This document shows positions 26,817-35,217 of a stretch of 64,000 nucleotides of DNA, piece after piece; position 1 is the stretch's first letter; every line of letters starts with the position of its first letter. Below the pieces are notes generated by a model that was given only the letters and a program-made list of their open reading frames with translations, did not search any database and had not been told where the DNA came from. Made by a program: the position numbers and the translations under genes. The DNA comes from Rhodothermus marinus (GTDB taxonomy: Bacteria > Bacteroidota > Rhodothermia > Rhodothermales > Rhodothermaceae), in contig NZ_AP019797.1 of NCBI RefSeq assembly GCF_009936275.1, positions 363,501 to 427,500 on the forward strand. Direction: 5' to 3'.

Positions 26817-28118
26817 TCAGCTTCGCACCAGCACGGCCGCAAAGAAGCCGTCGGTGCCGTGCGTGGCGGGTTCGATGCGCAGAAAGGCGTCGGTCTGATG
26901 GGGAAGCGCGATGCCCTGACGGGCCAGCACTTCGGCAGCCGGAATCAGCGTAAACTCCGGATGCGCATTCAAAAAGGTGTGGATCTGCTGTTCATTCTCG
27001 GCCGGGAGCAGCGAGCAGGTGGCGTAGACGAGCCGCCCACCCGGCCGTACAAGTGGCGCGTAGGCTTCCAGGATCTGCCGCTGCTGCTCGACGAGGGCGG
27101 TCACCCGCTCCGGAGTGATCTTCCAGGCGGCGTCCGGGTTGCGTCGGAGCACGCCCGTGCCGCTGCAGGGCGCATCGACCAGTACGGCGTCCGCTTTGCC
27201 GTACAGGCGGCGTACGATGGAAGCCCGGTTGTGCGGCAGCACGTGCAGGCGGATGTTGTGTACGTCGGCACGACGGGCCCGGGGACGCAATTCCCGTAGC
27301 CGGGCTTCATGAATGTCGAAGGCGTACAGGCGTCCCTTCCCCTCCATGAGCGCGGCCAGATGCAGCGTCTTGCCGCCACCACCCGCACAGCCGTCCACCA
27401 CCACCTGACCGGGACGCGCCTCGGTAAGCAGGCTGATGAGCTGGCTGCCTTCGTCCTGCACCTCGAACAAACCTTCCTGGAAGGCGCGGGTGCGAAAGAT
27501 GAAGGCTTTTTCTTCGAGAATGAGCCCCACCGGGCTGTAGGGCGTCGGGCGGCTCGGGAAGCCTTCCTCCAGGAGCCGCTGCTGCACCGTTCCACGGTCG
27601 GCTTTGAGTGTGTTGACGCGGACGGTCAGCGGGGCCGGTGCTTTCAGCGCGGCGCAGCGTGCTTCGACGGTTTCGCGGGGCAATACTTCCAGCCAGGCCG
27701 CCACCAGCCAGTCGGGCAGACTGTACAGGATCCCGAGGGCGGCGGGATCGTCCGGTAAGTCCGGCTCCCGGAAGCGCCGGGCGGCGGCTTCAAGCGCCCC
27801 GCCCTCTCCGGGAGGCACGGGCAGGTCCAGCTTCGCCTCGCCGAAGCCGAACACTTCCAGGTAGAGCAGGGTCAGGAAACGCAGATCGTCGGCCCGGCGC
27901 CGGGCCGCATGGGCCAGTCGACGATAATGCCGGAGCATGCCGTAGACGGTCTCGGCCACAAACGCGCGGTCGCGCTTGCCCATCCTCCGGTGCTTCCGGA
28001 AGAACTGTTGCAGCACGGTGTCGGCCGGCAGGGGGGAACGGAAAATTTCCCGCAGGACGGTCGCCACCGCCTCGATCCACACCGGATAGACGCGCAGTGT
28101 GACGGTTTCGGTCGCCAT
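26817..28118 (-). CDS. RsmB/NOP family rRNA cytosine-5 methyltransferase
   Basis: The 433-residue protein methylates a cytosine at C5 using S-adenosylmethionine, most likely in rRNA. An N-terminal NusB/RsmB-like helical domain (residues about 10-120, PADTVLQQFFRKHRRMGKRDRAF) precedes the methyltransferase. The SAM-binding loop is VVDGCAGGGGKTLHLA, and the two active-site cysteines are Cys318 in VDAPCSGTG and Cys368 in VYATCSLL. Start ATG 28118 agrees with the N-terminal domain. The next gene upstream on the same strand is a metallophosphoesterase 19 bases away, which suggests an operon. Confidence 0.94.
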   Translation of the reverse strand: MATETVTLRVYPVWIEAVATVLREIFRSPLPADTVLQQFFRKHRRMGKRDRAFVAETVYGMLRHYRRLAHAARRRADDLRFLTLLYLEVFGFGEAKLDLPVPPGEGGALEAAARRFREPDLPDDPAALGILYSLPDWLVAAWLEVLPRETVEARCAALKAPAPLTVRVNTLKADRGTVQQRLLEEGFPSRPTPYSPVGLILEEKAFIFRTRAFQEGLFEVQDEGSQLISLLTEARPGQVVVDGCAGGGGKTLHLAALMEGKGRLYAFDIHEARLRELRPRARRADVHNIRLHVLPHNRASIVRRLYGKADAVLVDAPCSGTGVLRRNPDAAWKITPERVTALVEQQRQILEAYAPLVRPGGRLVYATCSLLPAENEQQIHTFLNAHPEFTLIPAAEVLARQGIALPHQTDAFLRIEPATHGTDGFFAAVLVRS

Positions 28119-28137
28119 AGCGTCAGCTCCTACACCC

Positions 28138-29382
28138 TCAGTCTTCCAGAGACGCCACGTTCGTGCAATGGTTCGCCGAGGGTCCGCGCCGGAGCGTGAT
28201 CACGGTGACCTCCGGCCAGGCGCCCAGCCGAAGCGGCAGCCCCCAGTAGTTCGACCCGGGATGTACGTAGAGCACGGCATCCCGGTAGCGGTAGCAGCCC
28301 ATGGCGAAGCGCACGAACGGCGAGGCCAGGCACCAGCGCAGCGCCGGGATGGAGACCTGGCCGTGGTGGGTGTGGCCGCTGAGCGTCAGCGCCACGCCGC
28401 GGCGGGCCAGCTCGGGCCAGAGGGCCGGATTGTGGGCCAGCGCCACCACGAAGGCGCCATCCGGCACGTGTTGTAGCGCACGTGCTACGTCGGGCACAGC
28501 TTCGGCACCGCCACCGTAGGGCCAGAACGAACCGGCCGGGTCGCCCAGACCCACCACCCAGAAACGGGCGCCCCGGTACGAGACCGCGCGTGCTTCGTTG
28601 ACGGGCACGATAAAGCCGGCCGATTCCAGGGTGTGCCGCACTGCATGCCAGCCCGCGAAGATGTCGTGGTTGCCGGCGATGGCCCAGACGCCCAGCGGCG
28701 CCCGCAGCGAACCGAACGCGTCCACAAACAGACGAGCGTCAGCCGCATAGTCGTCCACCTGGTCCCCGGTGAAGACGATCAGGTCGGGCGCAGCCGCTTC
28801 GACCGCCTGCGCGATGCGACGCAGCAGCCAACGTGAGGTATGCGGTCCGATGTGCAGGTCGCTGAGCTGGACGATGCGCAGCCCGTCGAGTGCTGGCGGT
28901 AGTGTGGGAAAGCGGAACGTCCGGTGGTGCACCACCAGCCGGTAGGTGCCCGCATAGCCCGCCAGCACCACCAGCAGGTAGAGTCCCGCCATGACAGCCA
29001 GTGCGTAGCGTGCCCCTACCAGGCCTGCGCTGAACGGCAGCCCCGCCAGCCAGCCCAGCACGGTTGCAGTGCTCAGCAGCGGCAGGGCCAGCTGCACGTA
29101 CCAGAACGGCCGGAATACCCAGCGCCGAACGGTCGCCGACGGGTAGAACCTCCCCTGAAATGCCCGGAGCAGCACGAAGGCTGGTCCGATGCCCAGTAGC
29201 CAGAGCACCGCCGCGCCCACAAGTCCCGGCCAGCCGTAGCCGGCCAGAAAGAGCGCCAGCACGCCCGCGTGCGCCGTCGTCCAGAGAACCACGCCACGGG
29301 CCAGCCGCCGGAGCGCGGCGGCCGGTGGATGAGGCGGGGCGGAAGCGCCCGGGCGTGAAGCAGATACGGCGGATTCCTGCAT
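28138..29382 (-). CDS. Membrane-anchored metallophosphoesterase
   Basis: The 414-residue protein has an N-terminal region with about four to five transmembrane segments (residues 20-160), then a calcineurin-like metallophosphoesterase domain. The ligand motifs are in order: QLSDLHIGPH, VFTGDQVDDY, IAGNHDIFAG, and LSGHTHHGQVS, with the final HPGSNYWG. This is the YkuE-like architecture, thought to act on phospholipids or related substrates at the membrane. I start at ATG 29382 (MQESAVSAS) because the frame further upstream has no domain content. It is divergent from the EamA transporter. Confidence 0.93.
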   Translation of the reverse strand: MQESAVSASRPGASAPPHPPAAALRRLARGVVLWTTAHAGVLALFLAGYGWPGLVGAAVLWLLGIGPAFVLLRAFQGRFYPSATVRRWVFRPFWYVQLALPLLSTATVLGWLAGLPFSAGLVGARYALAVMAGLYLLVVLAGYAGTYRLVVHHRTFRFPTLPPALDGLRIVQLSDLHIGPHTSRWLLRRIAQAVEAAAPDLIVFTGDQVDDYAADARLFVDAFGSLRAPLGVWAIAGNHDIFAGWHAVRHTLESAGFIVPVNEARAVSYRGARFWVVGLGDPAGSFWPYGGGAEAVPDVARALQHVPDGAFVVALAHNPALWPELARRGVALTLSGHTHHGQVSIPALRWCLASPFVRFAMGCYRYRDAVLYVHPGSNYWGLPLRLGAWPEVTVITLRRGPSANHCTNVASLED

Positions 29383-29498
29383 GGCGCCCCTGAGACGGCA
29401 GCGTCGGGTCCCGGTTCCGGTAAATGCCGGTGAATCAATTGCCGGAAATACATTGATTGGCGTATTATGCGCCACCGCTGGCATGGCACGGGTGAGTT

Positions 29499-30383
29499 AT
29501 GAAGACGCGCACGCTGCGTTCGGATCTGCTGATTCTGCTGGCGACGGCCATCTGGGGCTTTGCGTTTGTGGCGCAGCGCGTGGGCATGGAGCACATGGGA
29601 CCGTTCTGGTTCAATGCGCTGCGCTTCGCGATGGGCAGCCTCGTGCTGGTACCGCTGCTCGGGCGGCGCGAGCCGTCCGACGTGCCGCCCGCCGTGCAGC
29701 TCCGCGTGGGACTACTGGCCGGATTGATCCTGTTTCTCGGTGCTTCCGCACAGCAGATCGGACTGGTTTACACTACGGCCGGCAAGGCTGGCTTCATCAC
29801 GGGACTCTACGTCATCTTCGTGCCGCTGCTGGGTGTCTTCTGGCGGCAACACACCTATGCGGACGCCTGGCTGGGGGCGGTGTTGGCCGTCGCCGGCATG
29901 TACCTGCTGAGCGTAGCCGAAACGCTCACGATCAATCCCGGGGACGTGCTCGTGCTGGCCAGCGCCGTCTGCTGGGCCTTTCATATTCACCTGATCGACC
30001 GCTACGCGCACCGCATGTCGCCCTTCCGGCTGGCCTTCACGCAGTTTGTCGCATGTGCCGTCCTGAGCGGCCTGACGGCCGCGCTGGTGGAAACGCCCGT
30101 GCTGCCGACCGCTCGCGAGGCCTGGGGCGCGTTGCTCTATGCGGGTTTTCTGTCGGTGGGGATCGGCTACACGCTGCAGGTGGTGGCGCAGCGGGAGGCT
30201 CATCCCACGCATGCCGCCATTCTGTTCAGCTTAGAGGCCGTCTTTGCGGCACTGGGGGGCTGGTGGCTGCTGGACGAGACGCTCTCGACGCGCCAGCTTC
30301 TCGGCTGTGGGCTGATGCTGGGCGGCATGCTGCTCTCGCAACTTCGTCCCTTCACACGCCGAGCGACCGTTTCCCTTTCATGA
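29499..30383 (+). CDS. EamA/DMT family transporter
   Basis: The 294-residue inner-membrane protein has ten predicted membrane segments arranged as two EamA repeats (about 8-140 and 150-285). Typical stretches are LLATAIWGFAFVAQRVG, AGKAGFITGLYVIFVPLLG and ILFSLEAVFAALGGWWLLDE. Family members move amino acids, nucleotides or other metabolites, usually outwards; the substrate here is unknown. The Arg-Phe tail lies in the cytoplasm. Promoter sequence is not obvious in the divergent gap to the metallophosphoesterase gene. Confidence 0.92.
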   Translation: MKTRTLRSDLLILLATAIWGFAFVAQRVGMEHMGPFWFNALRFAMGSLVLVPLLGRREPSDVPPAVQLRVGLLAGLILFLGASAQQIGLVYTTAGKAGFITGLYVIFVPLLGVFWRQHTYADAWLGAVLAVAGMYLLSVAETLTINPGDVLVLASAVCWAFHIHLIDRYAHRMSPFRLAFTQFVACAVLSGLTAALVETPVLPTAREAWGALLYAGFLSVGIGYTLQVVAQREAHPTHAAILFSLEAVFAALGGWWLLDETLSTRQLLGCGLMLGGMLLSQLRPFTRRATVSLS

Positions 30384-30450
30384 AGGGTTTAATTAAGGCA
30401 CGAAATGTACGATATTTAGGAGAGATGTCTTTCAACGTGTGGGGGTTACC

Positions 30451-30636
30451 ATGCGTCCCGGCGATATTGGCTGGATGCCCCGGGTGGCGGAAGTGGCGGC
30501 CGATCGGGAGCAGTACCGGGAAGAGGAAGAACCGACGCACCGTCGGCGTCGGAAGAAGACGCGTGAGGAGACGCCGGATGCGTCCGGTGCACCTTCCGTC
30601 GGCGATACCGGCCGTCACATCGATCTCCGGGCATAA
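30451..30636 (+). CDS. Small hydrophilic Arg/Lys-rich hypothetical protein
   Basis: The 61-residue frame starts at ATG 30451 (GTG 30439 is an alternative) and reads MRPGDIGWMPRVAEVAADRE, then an acidic run, then HRRRRKKTREE. The composition is highly charged and unlike a GC-driven shadow, and the start region is in a low-GC leader (TTTAGGAGAGATG about 40 bases upstream). I do not recognise a family. Nucleic-acid binding is possible from the basic run but unproven. It overlaps the convergent gene at 30615-31010 by 22 bases. Confidence 0.4.
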   Translation: MRPGDIGWMPRVAEVAADREQYREEEEPTHRRRRKKTREETPDASGAPSVGDTGRHIDLRA

Positions 30637-31010
30637 TCGGCGTGCGATTGCCACGGATCCGGAAAACGAAAGCGCAGCAGCCGCTTGCGTTCTCCTGAGC
30701 GCAGGCTGAGTCCTTTCGTCTGCAACGAGTCGAGCCAGGCCGGTGGTCGAAGCGGACGACAGGCCAGGTTGCGGAAATGTGGCCGAAGGCCGGGTGCCGG
30801 ACGGAAGGTGCGCATTTTCGGTCGGAAACGAGGGTCCGGCGGAAGAATCATCGCCCGGTCTACCAGAGGCGTCGCCAGTACCTGTCCGGGCGGGCAGGGA
30901 CAGGCCCGATCGAGGAGCCCTTCAAACCCGAAGATACGCGGCGCGTCCTGCGCCAGCGCGTCGACCATCGAAAGCAGCCCCAGCAGGAGCACGGAGCAGA
31001 CCGATCGCAT
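30615..31010 (-). CDS. Secreted hypothetical protein, Pro/Arg/Cys-containing
   Basis: The 131-residue product starts MRSVCSVLLLGLLSMVDALAQ, a clear signal peptide. The mature part contains a Cys-Pro cluster (RACPCPPG) and is rich in Pro and Arg, with several PPDPRF-like stretches. No family is recognised. I chose ATG 31010 from the signal peptide; upstream sequence in frame is not protein-like. Support comes only from the signal peptide and composition. Confidence 0.5.
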   Translation of the reverse strand: MRSVCSVLLLGLLSMVDALAQDAPRIFGFEGLLDRACPCPPGQVLATPLVDRAMILPPDPRFRPKMRTFRPAPGLRPHFRNLACRPLRPPAWLDSLQTKGLSLRSGERKRLLRFRFPDPWQSHADYARRSM

Positions 31011-31332
31011 GATCTGTACACGGCGATTCTTGAGGCACCATGTGCTAACGGTCGGTGACTGTCGATTCGTATGCATCTTGTCGGCGTCGGGGCACTTCAG
31101 GCGCTGAGGGATAGGGCAAAGGCCAGGGGCCGAAAAGTTTGGCGGCGGGCTACGGGCGCAGGACCGTTCGGAACCGTGGGCCACCAGATGCGGCGGAGGT
31201 TCGCGCTGTCGTGCTCGGAGCATAGCAGTCACTGGCTCATCATGCTTCGGATAATCCCCTGTAGCAAAGGCCTTGACAGAAAAAGAGCGATCGCTTACCT
31301 TTAGTAAAACGGTTCGATAAGCGCTGGACAAC
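31011..31332. other. Leader and promoter region of the LacI-type regulator gene
   Basis: The 322-base gap before the regulator gene contains no convincing coding frame (a 77-codon plus-strand frame at 31071-31304 has shadow-like composition). The last 60 bases are AT-rich and hold a candidate promoter and operator, described separately. Confidence 0.45.
31273..31325 (+). promoter_or_regulatory. Promoter and candidate operator of the LacI-type regulator
   Basis: TTGACA (31273-31278) is a perfect -35 hexamer; 17 bases on lies a weak -10, TACCTT (31296-31301). Downstream, AAC-G-GTT (31308-31314) and TAAGCGCT (31318-31325) precede the start codon at 31333. TAAGCGCT is also the core of the site at the GH97 promoter, which suggests autoregulation. 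Confidence 0.5.
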
Positions 31333-32376
31333 ATGAGAAGCGCTCGGAGTACGATTCGGGATGTGGCCCGGGCGGCCGGTGTGTCGATTTCGACCGTCTC
31401 GCTGGTGCTCAACAACAAGGGCAACGTCAGCGAGGCGACGCGTCGGCGTGTGCTGAAAGTCGCCCGGGAGCTGGGCTATGTACCCTCACGCGCGGCGCGC
31501 GACCTGTCGCTGCAGCGCACCGGCAACGTGGGCTTCGTGCTTCGCGAAGATCACTTCACTCGCAGTGAACCGTTTTACACCTACATTTTCCTCGGGACCG
31601 AATTCGAGGCGCGGCTGCACAACCTCTACGTGCTATTGACCACCATTCCGCGGGATTATCGCAAGGGCGAACATACGCCACGTTTTCTGCGGGAGCGAAG
31701 CGTCGACGGTCTGCTGATCGCGGGCAAGGTCAGCGAGGCGTTTCTGGAGGAAGTGCGGGCGATGAAGCTGCCCACCGTGCTGATCGATTATGAGTCGGAA
31801 GGTTTTCCGGCGGTGGTGATCGACAACCAGGGAGGCGCCCGCATGGCCGTCGAGCACCTGATCCAGCAGGGGCACCGGCGCATTGCCTTTGTCGGTGCCG
31901 ACATCCGGCATCCGAGCATCGCCAACCGGCTGGAAGGCTACCGGATTGCGCTGGCGCGGGCCGGGCTGCCGATGGATCCGGCGCTGGTGCTGGTTGTTGA
32001 GGAAGCCGAGCCCACGCGGGCGACGGGCCAACGGCTGGGCGCACAACTGCTGGCGCTGCCGGAGCGTCCCACGGCCGCCTTTTGCGCCAACGACGCGCTG
32101 GCGCTGGGCGTGATGGAAACGCTGCTGCAGGCGGGACTCCGGGTGCCCGACGATGTGGCCCTGGTGGGTTTCGACGACGTGCAGGGGGCCGCCCAGGCAC
32201 CGGTGCCGCTTACCAGCGTGCGTGTCTTCAAGGAACAGATGGGCGAACTGGCCATGCGCCACCTGGCCGAACGGATCGGACCGGAGCAGACCCGCCGTCC
32301 TTACGCCCGCGGCCAGCACACGATCGTGGCTCCCACCGAGCTGATCGTGCGCGCTTCGTCGGTAAAAAATGCATGA
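31333..32376 (+). CDS. LacI family transcriptional regulator
   Basis: The 347-residue regulator has an N-terminal helix-turn-helix (TIRDVARAAGVSISTVSLVLNNKGNVSEATRRRVL) with the hinge helix PSRAARDLSLQ, then a periplasmic-binding-like ligand domain (about 65-340). The effector domain contains DGLLIAGK, HRRIAFVGADIRHPSI, and FCANDALALGVMETLL and GFDDV, standard for the family. It is the first gene of the glycan island, immediately upstream of a secreted binding protein on the same strand. The effector is presumably a sugar released from the island's substrate. TAAGCGCT before its start codon and the matching operator at the GH97 gene support local control. Confidence 0.95.
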   Translation: MRSARSTIRDVARAAGVSISTVSLVLNNKGNVSEATRRRVLKVARELGYVPSRAARDLSLQRTGNVGFVLREDHFTRSEPFYTYIFLGTEFEARLHNLYVLLTTIPRDYRKGEHTPRFLRERSVDGLLIAGKVSEAFLEEVRAMKLPTVLIDYESEGFPAVVIDNQGGARMAVEHLIQQGHRRIAFVGADIRHPSIANRLEGYRIALARAGLPMDPALVLVVEEAEPTRATGQRLGAQLLALPERPTAAFCANDALALGVMETLLQAGLRVPDDVALVGFDDVQGAAQAPVPLTSVRVFKEQMGELAMRHLAERIGPEQTRRPYARGQHTIVAPTELIVRASSVKNA

Positions 32377-32406
32377 GCCGGTAGCAGATTTTTTATGCCG
32401 GAGAAT

Positions 32407-32445
32407 TAAACCGCTTTACTATAATTCGATTTCAGAAACCGCTTC
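32407..32445. promoter_or_regulatory. Two LacI-type half-palindromic sites upstream of the interrupted gene
   Basis: TAAACCGCTTTA (32407-32418) is a near-perfect 12-base palindrome around a central CG, and GAAACCGCTTC (32435-32445) repeats its AAACCGCTT core 28 bases on. Both have the A-A-A-n-C-G-n-T-T pattern of LacI-family operators. They lie between the regulator gene and the secreted binding protein, whose first codon is at 32500. Confidence 0.5.
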
Positions 32446-32920
32446 GTGCATGAAAAGGCCATGTAAAAAAACGATAACCTTCACCAACGGAGCACGGCGA
32501 TGAAGACGATGCTACGACACACGGGTCGGATCGGGCGGGCGCTCTGGCTCGGCCTGATCCTGACAATCGGCGGCTGGAGCATGGCCGCGCAGGCGCAGCA
32601 GACGCTGCTGGATCTGCTGACGGCCGATTCGCCCATGAATCTGCTTTCGGACGGTGGGTTTGAGTCTGGGATACCGAGTTACTGGGAGCCGGTGGGCGAT
32701 GGGGCGGCGTGGACGCGGGAGCGGTCGCGCACGCCGGAGTGGAGTTTGAAGCTCAGCGGGACGGGGGCGTCGTCGTGGGTGCAGTCGGAGGCGATTCGGA
32801 ACTGGACGCCTCGGATTCCGGGGAATCTGGAGCTGGTTGTTGGGGGCTGGGTGTGGACCGAGGGGGTGAACACGAACCCGCAGACGGACGAGGAGAAGTT
32901 TCAGCTGGTCTTTACGTTTT

Positions 32921-32926
32921 ACAACA
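32921..32926. repeat. Left target-site duplication ACAACA
   Basis: ACAACA sits immediately before the left inverted repeat of the insertion sequence. An identical ACAACA follows the right end at 34010-34015. Confidence 0.8.
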
Positions 32927-34009
32927 TAGGACTTACGCAGTTGACCGTGATGATGTAACTTTGGGAGGCACACTGGGACAACGCTTTAGTCTGGGAGGCC
33001 AACCGTGAACGCGTCGAAAGTGGATGAGTTAGATTACATTCATTTCTTGGTTGCGGCCCAACGGGTCTTCACCACCACCGAAGCGGCTCGGATTCGGGCA
33101 GGGGAGCTCAACGCCCCGGCGCATGATGCCTATACGCGTCTGCTGAAGCGGATTCCGCCCGATACGGAAGCCCTGTGGCAGGAGGTGGCCCCCTTTGTCC
33201 GGCCAGACCGTGGGGTGTTGGTGGTGGACGATACCACGCTGGACAAGCCCCATGCTCGGAAGATGGCATGGGTGACACGCCATTGGTCGGGCAAGCACAA
33301 GCGGGTGGTCCAGGGCATCAACCTGATCTCGCTGTTGTGGACCGAAGGCCAAGCACGCCTGCCTTGCGATTTTCGCCTTTACAACCGGGCAGAAGACGGC
33401 CTGACCAAGAATGACCACTTTCGAGCCCTGCTGCAAACGGCCCATGCGCGTGGCTTTCAGCCCCGGTTGGTTGTCTTTGACAGTTGGTATGCCAGTCTGG
33501 CCAACTTGAAGTATGTGCGCCAGCTGGGATGGGAATGGTTCACGCGTTTGAAAGCCAACCGGTTGGTTTCGGTAGAGGGCGAGCGCCGGAATCGTCCGGT
33601 ATCGAGTTGGCCGATCCCTGCTGAAGGTTGTGTGATGCATCTGAAAGGGTACGGCTGGGTGAAGGTGTTCAAGACGGTGACCCCAGACGGTCGCGAGGAA
33701 TACCGGGCCAGCAGCCGCCTGGATATGACCCTGGAAGAAACCGCCGCGTATGGCCGGCATGCCTGGCAAATCGAGGTGTATCATCAGGGTCTGAAGCAGT
33801 TCACAGGGATCGAACGGGGGCAATTTCGTGTGGCTGAAGCCCAGCGCAACCACATTGGTTTGGCCATTCGAGCCTTTTTGCGCTTGGAAGTGGCCCGTTT
33901 GCAGCGTGGTATCAGCTGGTTTGAGGCCAAACAGGCCATCCTTCGGGAGGCTATCCGTCATTACTTGGCCTCTCCCTCCCTGATCCTTCATTCAACTGCG
34001 TAACTCCTA
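32927..34009 (+). mobile_element. Insertion sequence (1083 bases) with DDE transposase
   Basis: The element has 18-base terminal inverted repeats: left TAGGACTTACGCAGTTGA (32927-32944) and right TCAACTGCGTAACTCCTA (33992-34009), with one mismatch. It is flanked by direct 6-base duplications ACAACA. It holds one gene, transposase 33005-34003. It interrupts a secreted-protein gene precisely. I believe it belongs to the IS4/IS701-type group from the transposase, but did not compare it with a reference library. The ends and duplications are intact, so the insertion appears recent. Confidence 0.93.
33005..34003 (+). CDS. DDE transposase (IS4/IS701-like)
   Basis: The 332-residue protein has the DDE triad in expected contexts: VLVVDDTTLDKPHARK, LVVFDSWYAS, and QIEVYHQGLKQFTG, where Glu and Lys are separated by six residues as in the IS4 superfamily. 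GTG 33005 has GGGAGG six bases upstream. The stop codon TAA (34001-34003) lies within the right inverted repeat, which is a compact arrangement. All three acidic residues are present, so the enzyme may be active. Confidence 0.9.
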   Translation: MNASKVDELDYIHFLVAAQRVFTTTEAARIRAGELNAPAHDAYTRLLKRIPPDTEALWQEVAPFVRPDRGVLVVDDTTLDKPHARKMAWVTRHWSGKHKRVVQGINLISLLWTEGQARLPCDFRLYNRAEDGLTKNDHFRALLQTAHARGFQPRLVVFDSWYASLANLKYVRQLGWEWFTRLKANRLVSVEGERRNRPVSSWPIPAEGCVMHLKGYGWVKVFKTVTPDGREEYRASSRLDMTLEETAAYGRHAWQIEVYHQGLKQFTGIERGQFRVAEAQRNHIGLAIRAFLRLEVARLQRGISWFEAKQAILREAIRHYLASPSLILHSTA

Positions 34010-34015
34010 ACAACA
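34010..34015. repeat. Right target-site duplication ACAACA
   Basis: This is the second copy of the 6-base duplication flanking the insertion sequence. Keeping one copy gives the restored reading frame of the interrupted gene. Confidence 0.8.
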
Positions 34016-35147
34016 GTGCGGGGCAGGATTTGCTGGGCGGTCCGCTGGTGATCGATGTGCCGCAGGATCAGCCGTCGACAGGCGGATGGGTTCGGATCGA
34101 CAACACGTCGCTGGGTTCGTTGATTTTGCCGGAGGATGCGACGAGCGTGCGGATCGAGTTTCGGAAGGGTTCGCAGGCGACGGGTACGGTGTATCTGGAC
34201 GATGTGTTTGTGCGGAAGGCGGATCCGAGTGCGGAAGGTTGGGAGGGGGACTTTTTCAATGCGAACGTGGATGTGAGTGGAGGTTGGTATTACTGGTGGC
34301 CGGATTTTCCGCGGGGATTGGATGGATGGCCGGCCAGTCAGGAGTTTGCGGTGACGGTGACGGAGGCAGATGCGCACCGTGGGCGTCGGTCGCTGCGGAT
34401 CGAGGATTTGCAGGGGACGTCGCAGTACGAGGCGGTGGCGATCAGCGAGCGGGTGCCGGTGGTGGCGGGTGAGCCGGTGTTGGTGAGTTTCTGGGTGCGG
34501 TACGAGGGGGTGGCAAGTCCGGAGACGATTGGAGAGGGGAACAACAACATTGGGTTGACGGCGCTGTGGTACAATCAGATGGAGAGTGGCGCGGCGGGCT
34601 GGGGGGAGATTGGGGGAGTGGATATACGGCTCAACGGGGAGTACAACGAGCAGGTGATACCGTTGGCGGAGCGGGTGGATTCGACGGGATGGCGTCAGTA
34701 TGCGTTTGTGGTGTATCCGAAGGAGGGGGCGGTGGGGATGGAGTTGCGTTTGCGTTACTGGCATGAGTTCACCGGCACCACCTACTGGGATGATGTCAGC
34801 ATCGTGCGCATTGGTGGCAGTGCGCTACTGCCCACCGGTGTCAGCGAGGAAAGCTCGGTCGAGCAGCCGCAGCGCTTCCTGCTCCATGCAAACTACCCGA
34901 ACCCGTTCCGTCGCAGCACGACGCTGTCGTTCTCGTTGCCTGAGCCCACGCGGGTTACGCTGGCGGTGTACAACCTGCTGGGCCAGGAAGTGGTCACGTT
35001 GATCCGGGACGAACTACTTCCGGCCGGCACGCACCGGGTGGTGTTCGACGCGCGCGACCTTCCGGCCGGTCTCTATCTGTACCAGCTTCGGGCCGGTCGG
35101 TATGTCGAGACCCGCAAGATGCTGCTGGTGAAGTAGTCCGGCTGCAG

Positions 35148-35185
35148 GCCGGGAGCCGTCTGTCGGGCGGCTCCCGGCCCTTTTT
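35148..35185 (+). terminator. Rho-independent terminator after the interrupted binding-protein gene
   Basis: Perfect 11-base stem GCCGGGAGCCG / CGGCTCCCGGC (35148-35158 with 35168-35178), nine-base loop, then CCTTTTT. It separates the first island gene from the receptor operon that starts at 35218. Confidence 0.92.
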
Positions 35186-35217
35186 CTCTGTCCCCAGAAG
35201 CTGCTGGCTGTCGAACG

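Larger units (their letters stand above)
32500..35136 (+). pseudogene. Secreted two-module binding protein with T9SS domain, split by an insertion sequence
   Basis: Bases 32500-32926 encode a signal peptide and the first part of a jelly-roll module (DGGFESGIPSYWEPVGDG, LSGTGASSW). Bases 34016-35136 encode the rest. Removing 32927-34009 and one 6-base duplication restores an uninterrupted frame (FTFYN then SAGQDLLGG) of about 515 residues. The restored protein has two CenC-like carbohydrate-binding modules and a T9SS sorting domain (LHANYPNPFRRST, VYNLLGQEVVTL, LPAGLYLYQLRAG). As it stands the gene makes only the first 142 residues plus a few codons from the element. It lies directly after the regulator and before a terminator, so it probably was the first surface protein of the island. 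Confidence 0.9.
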
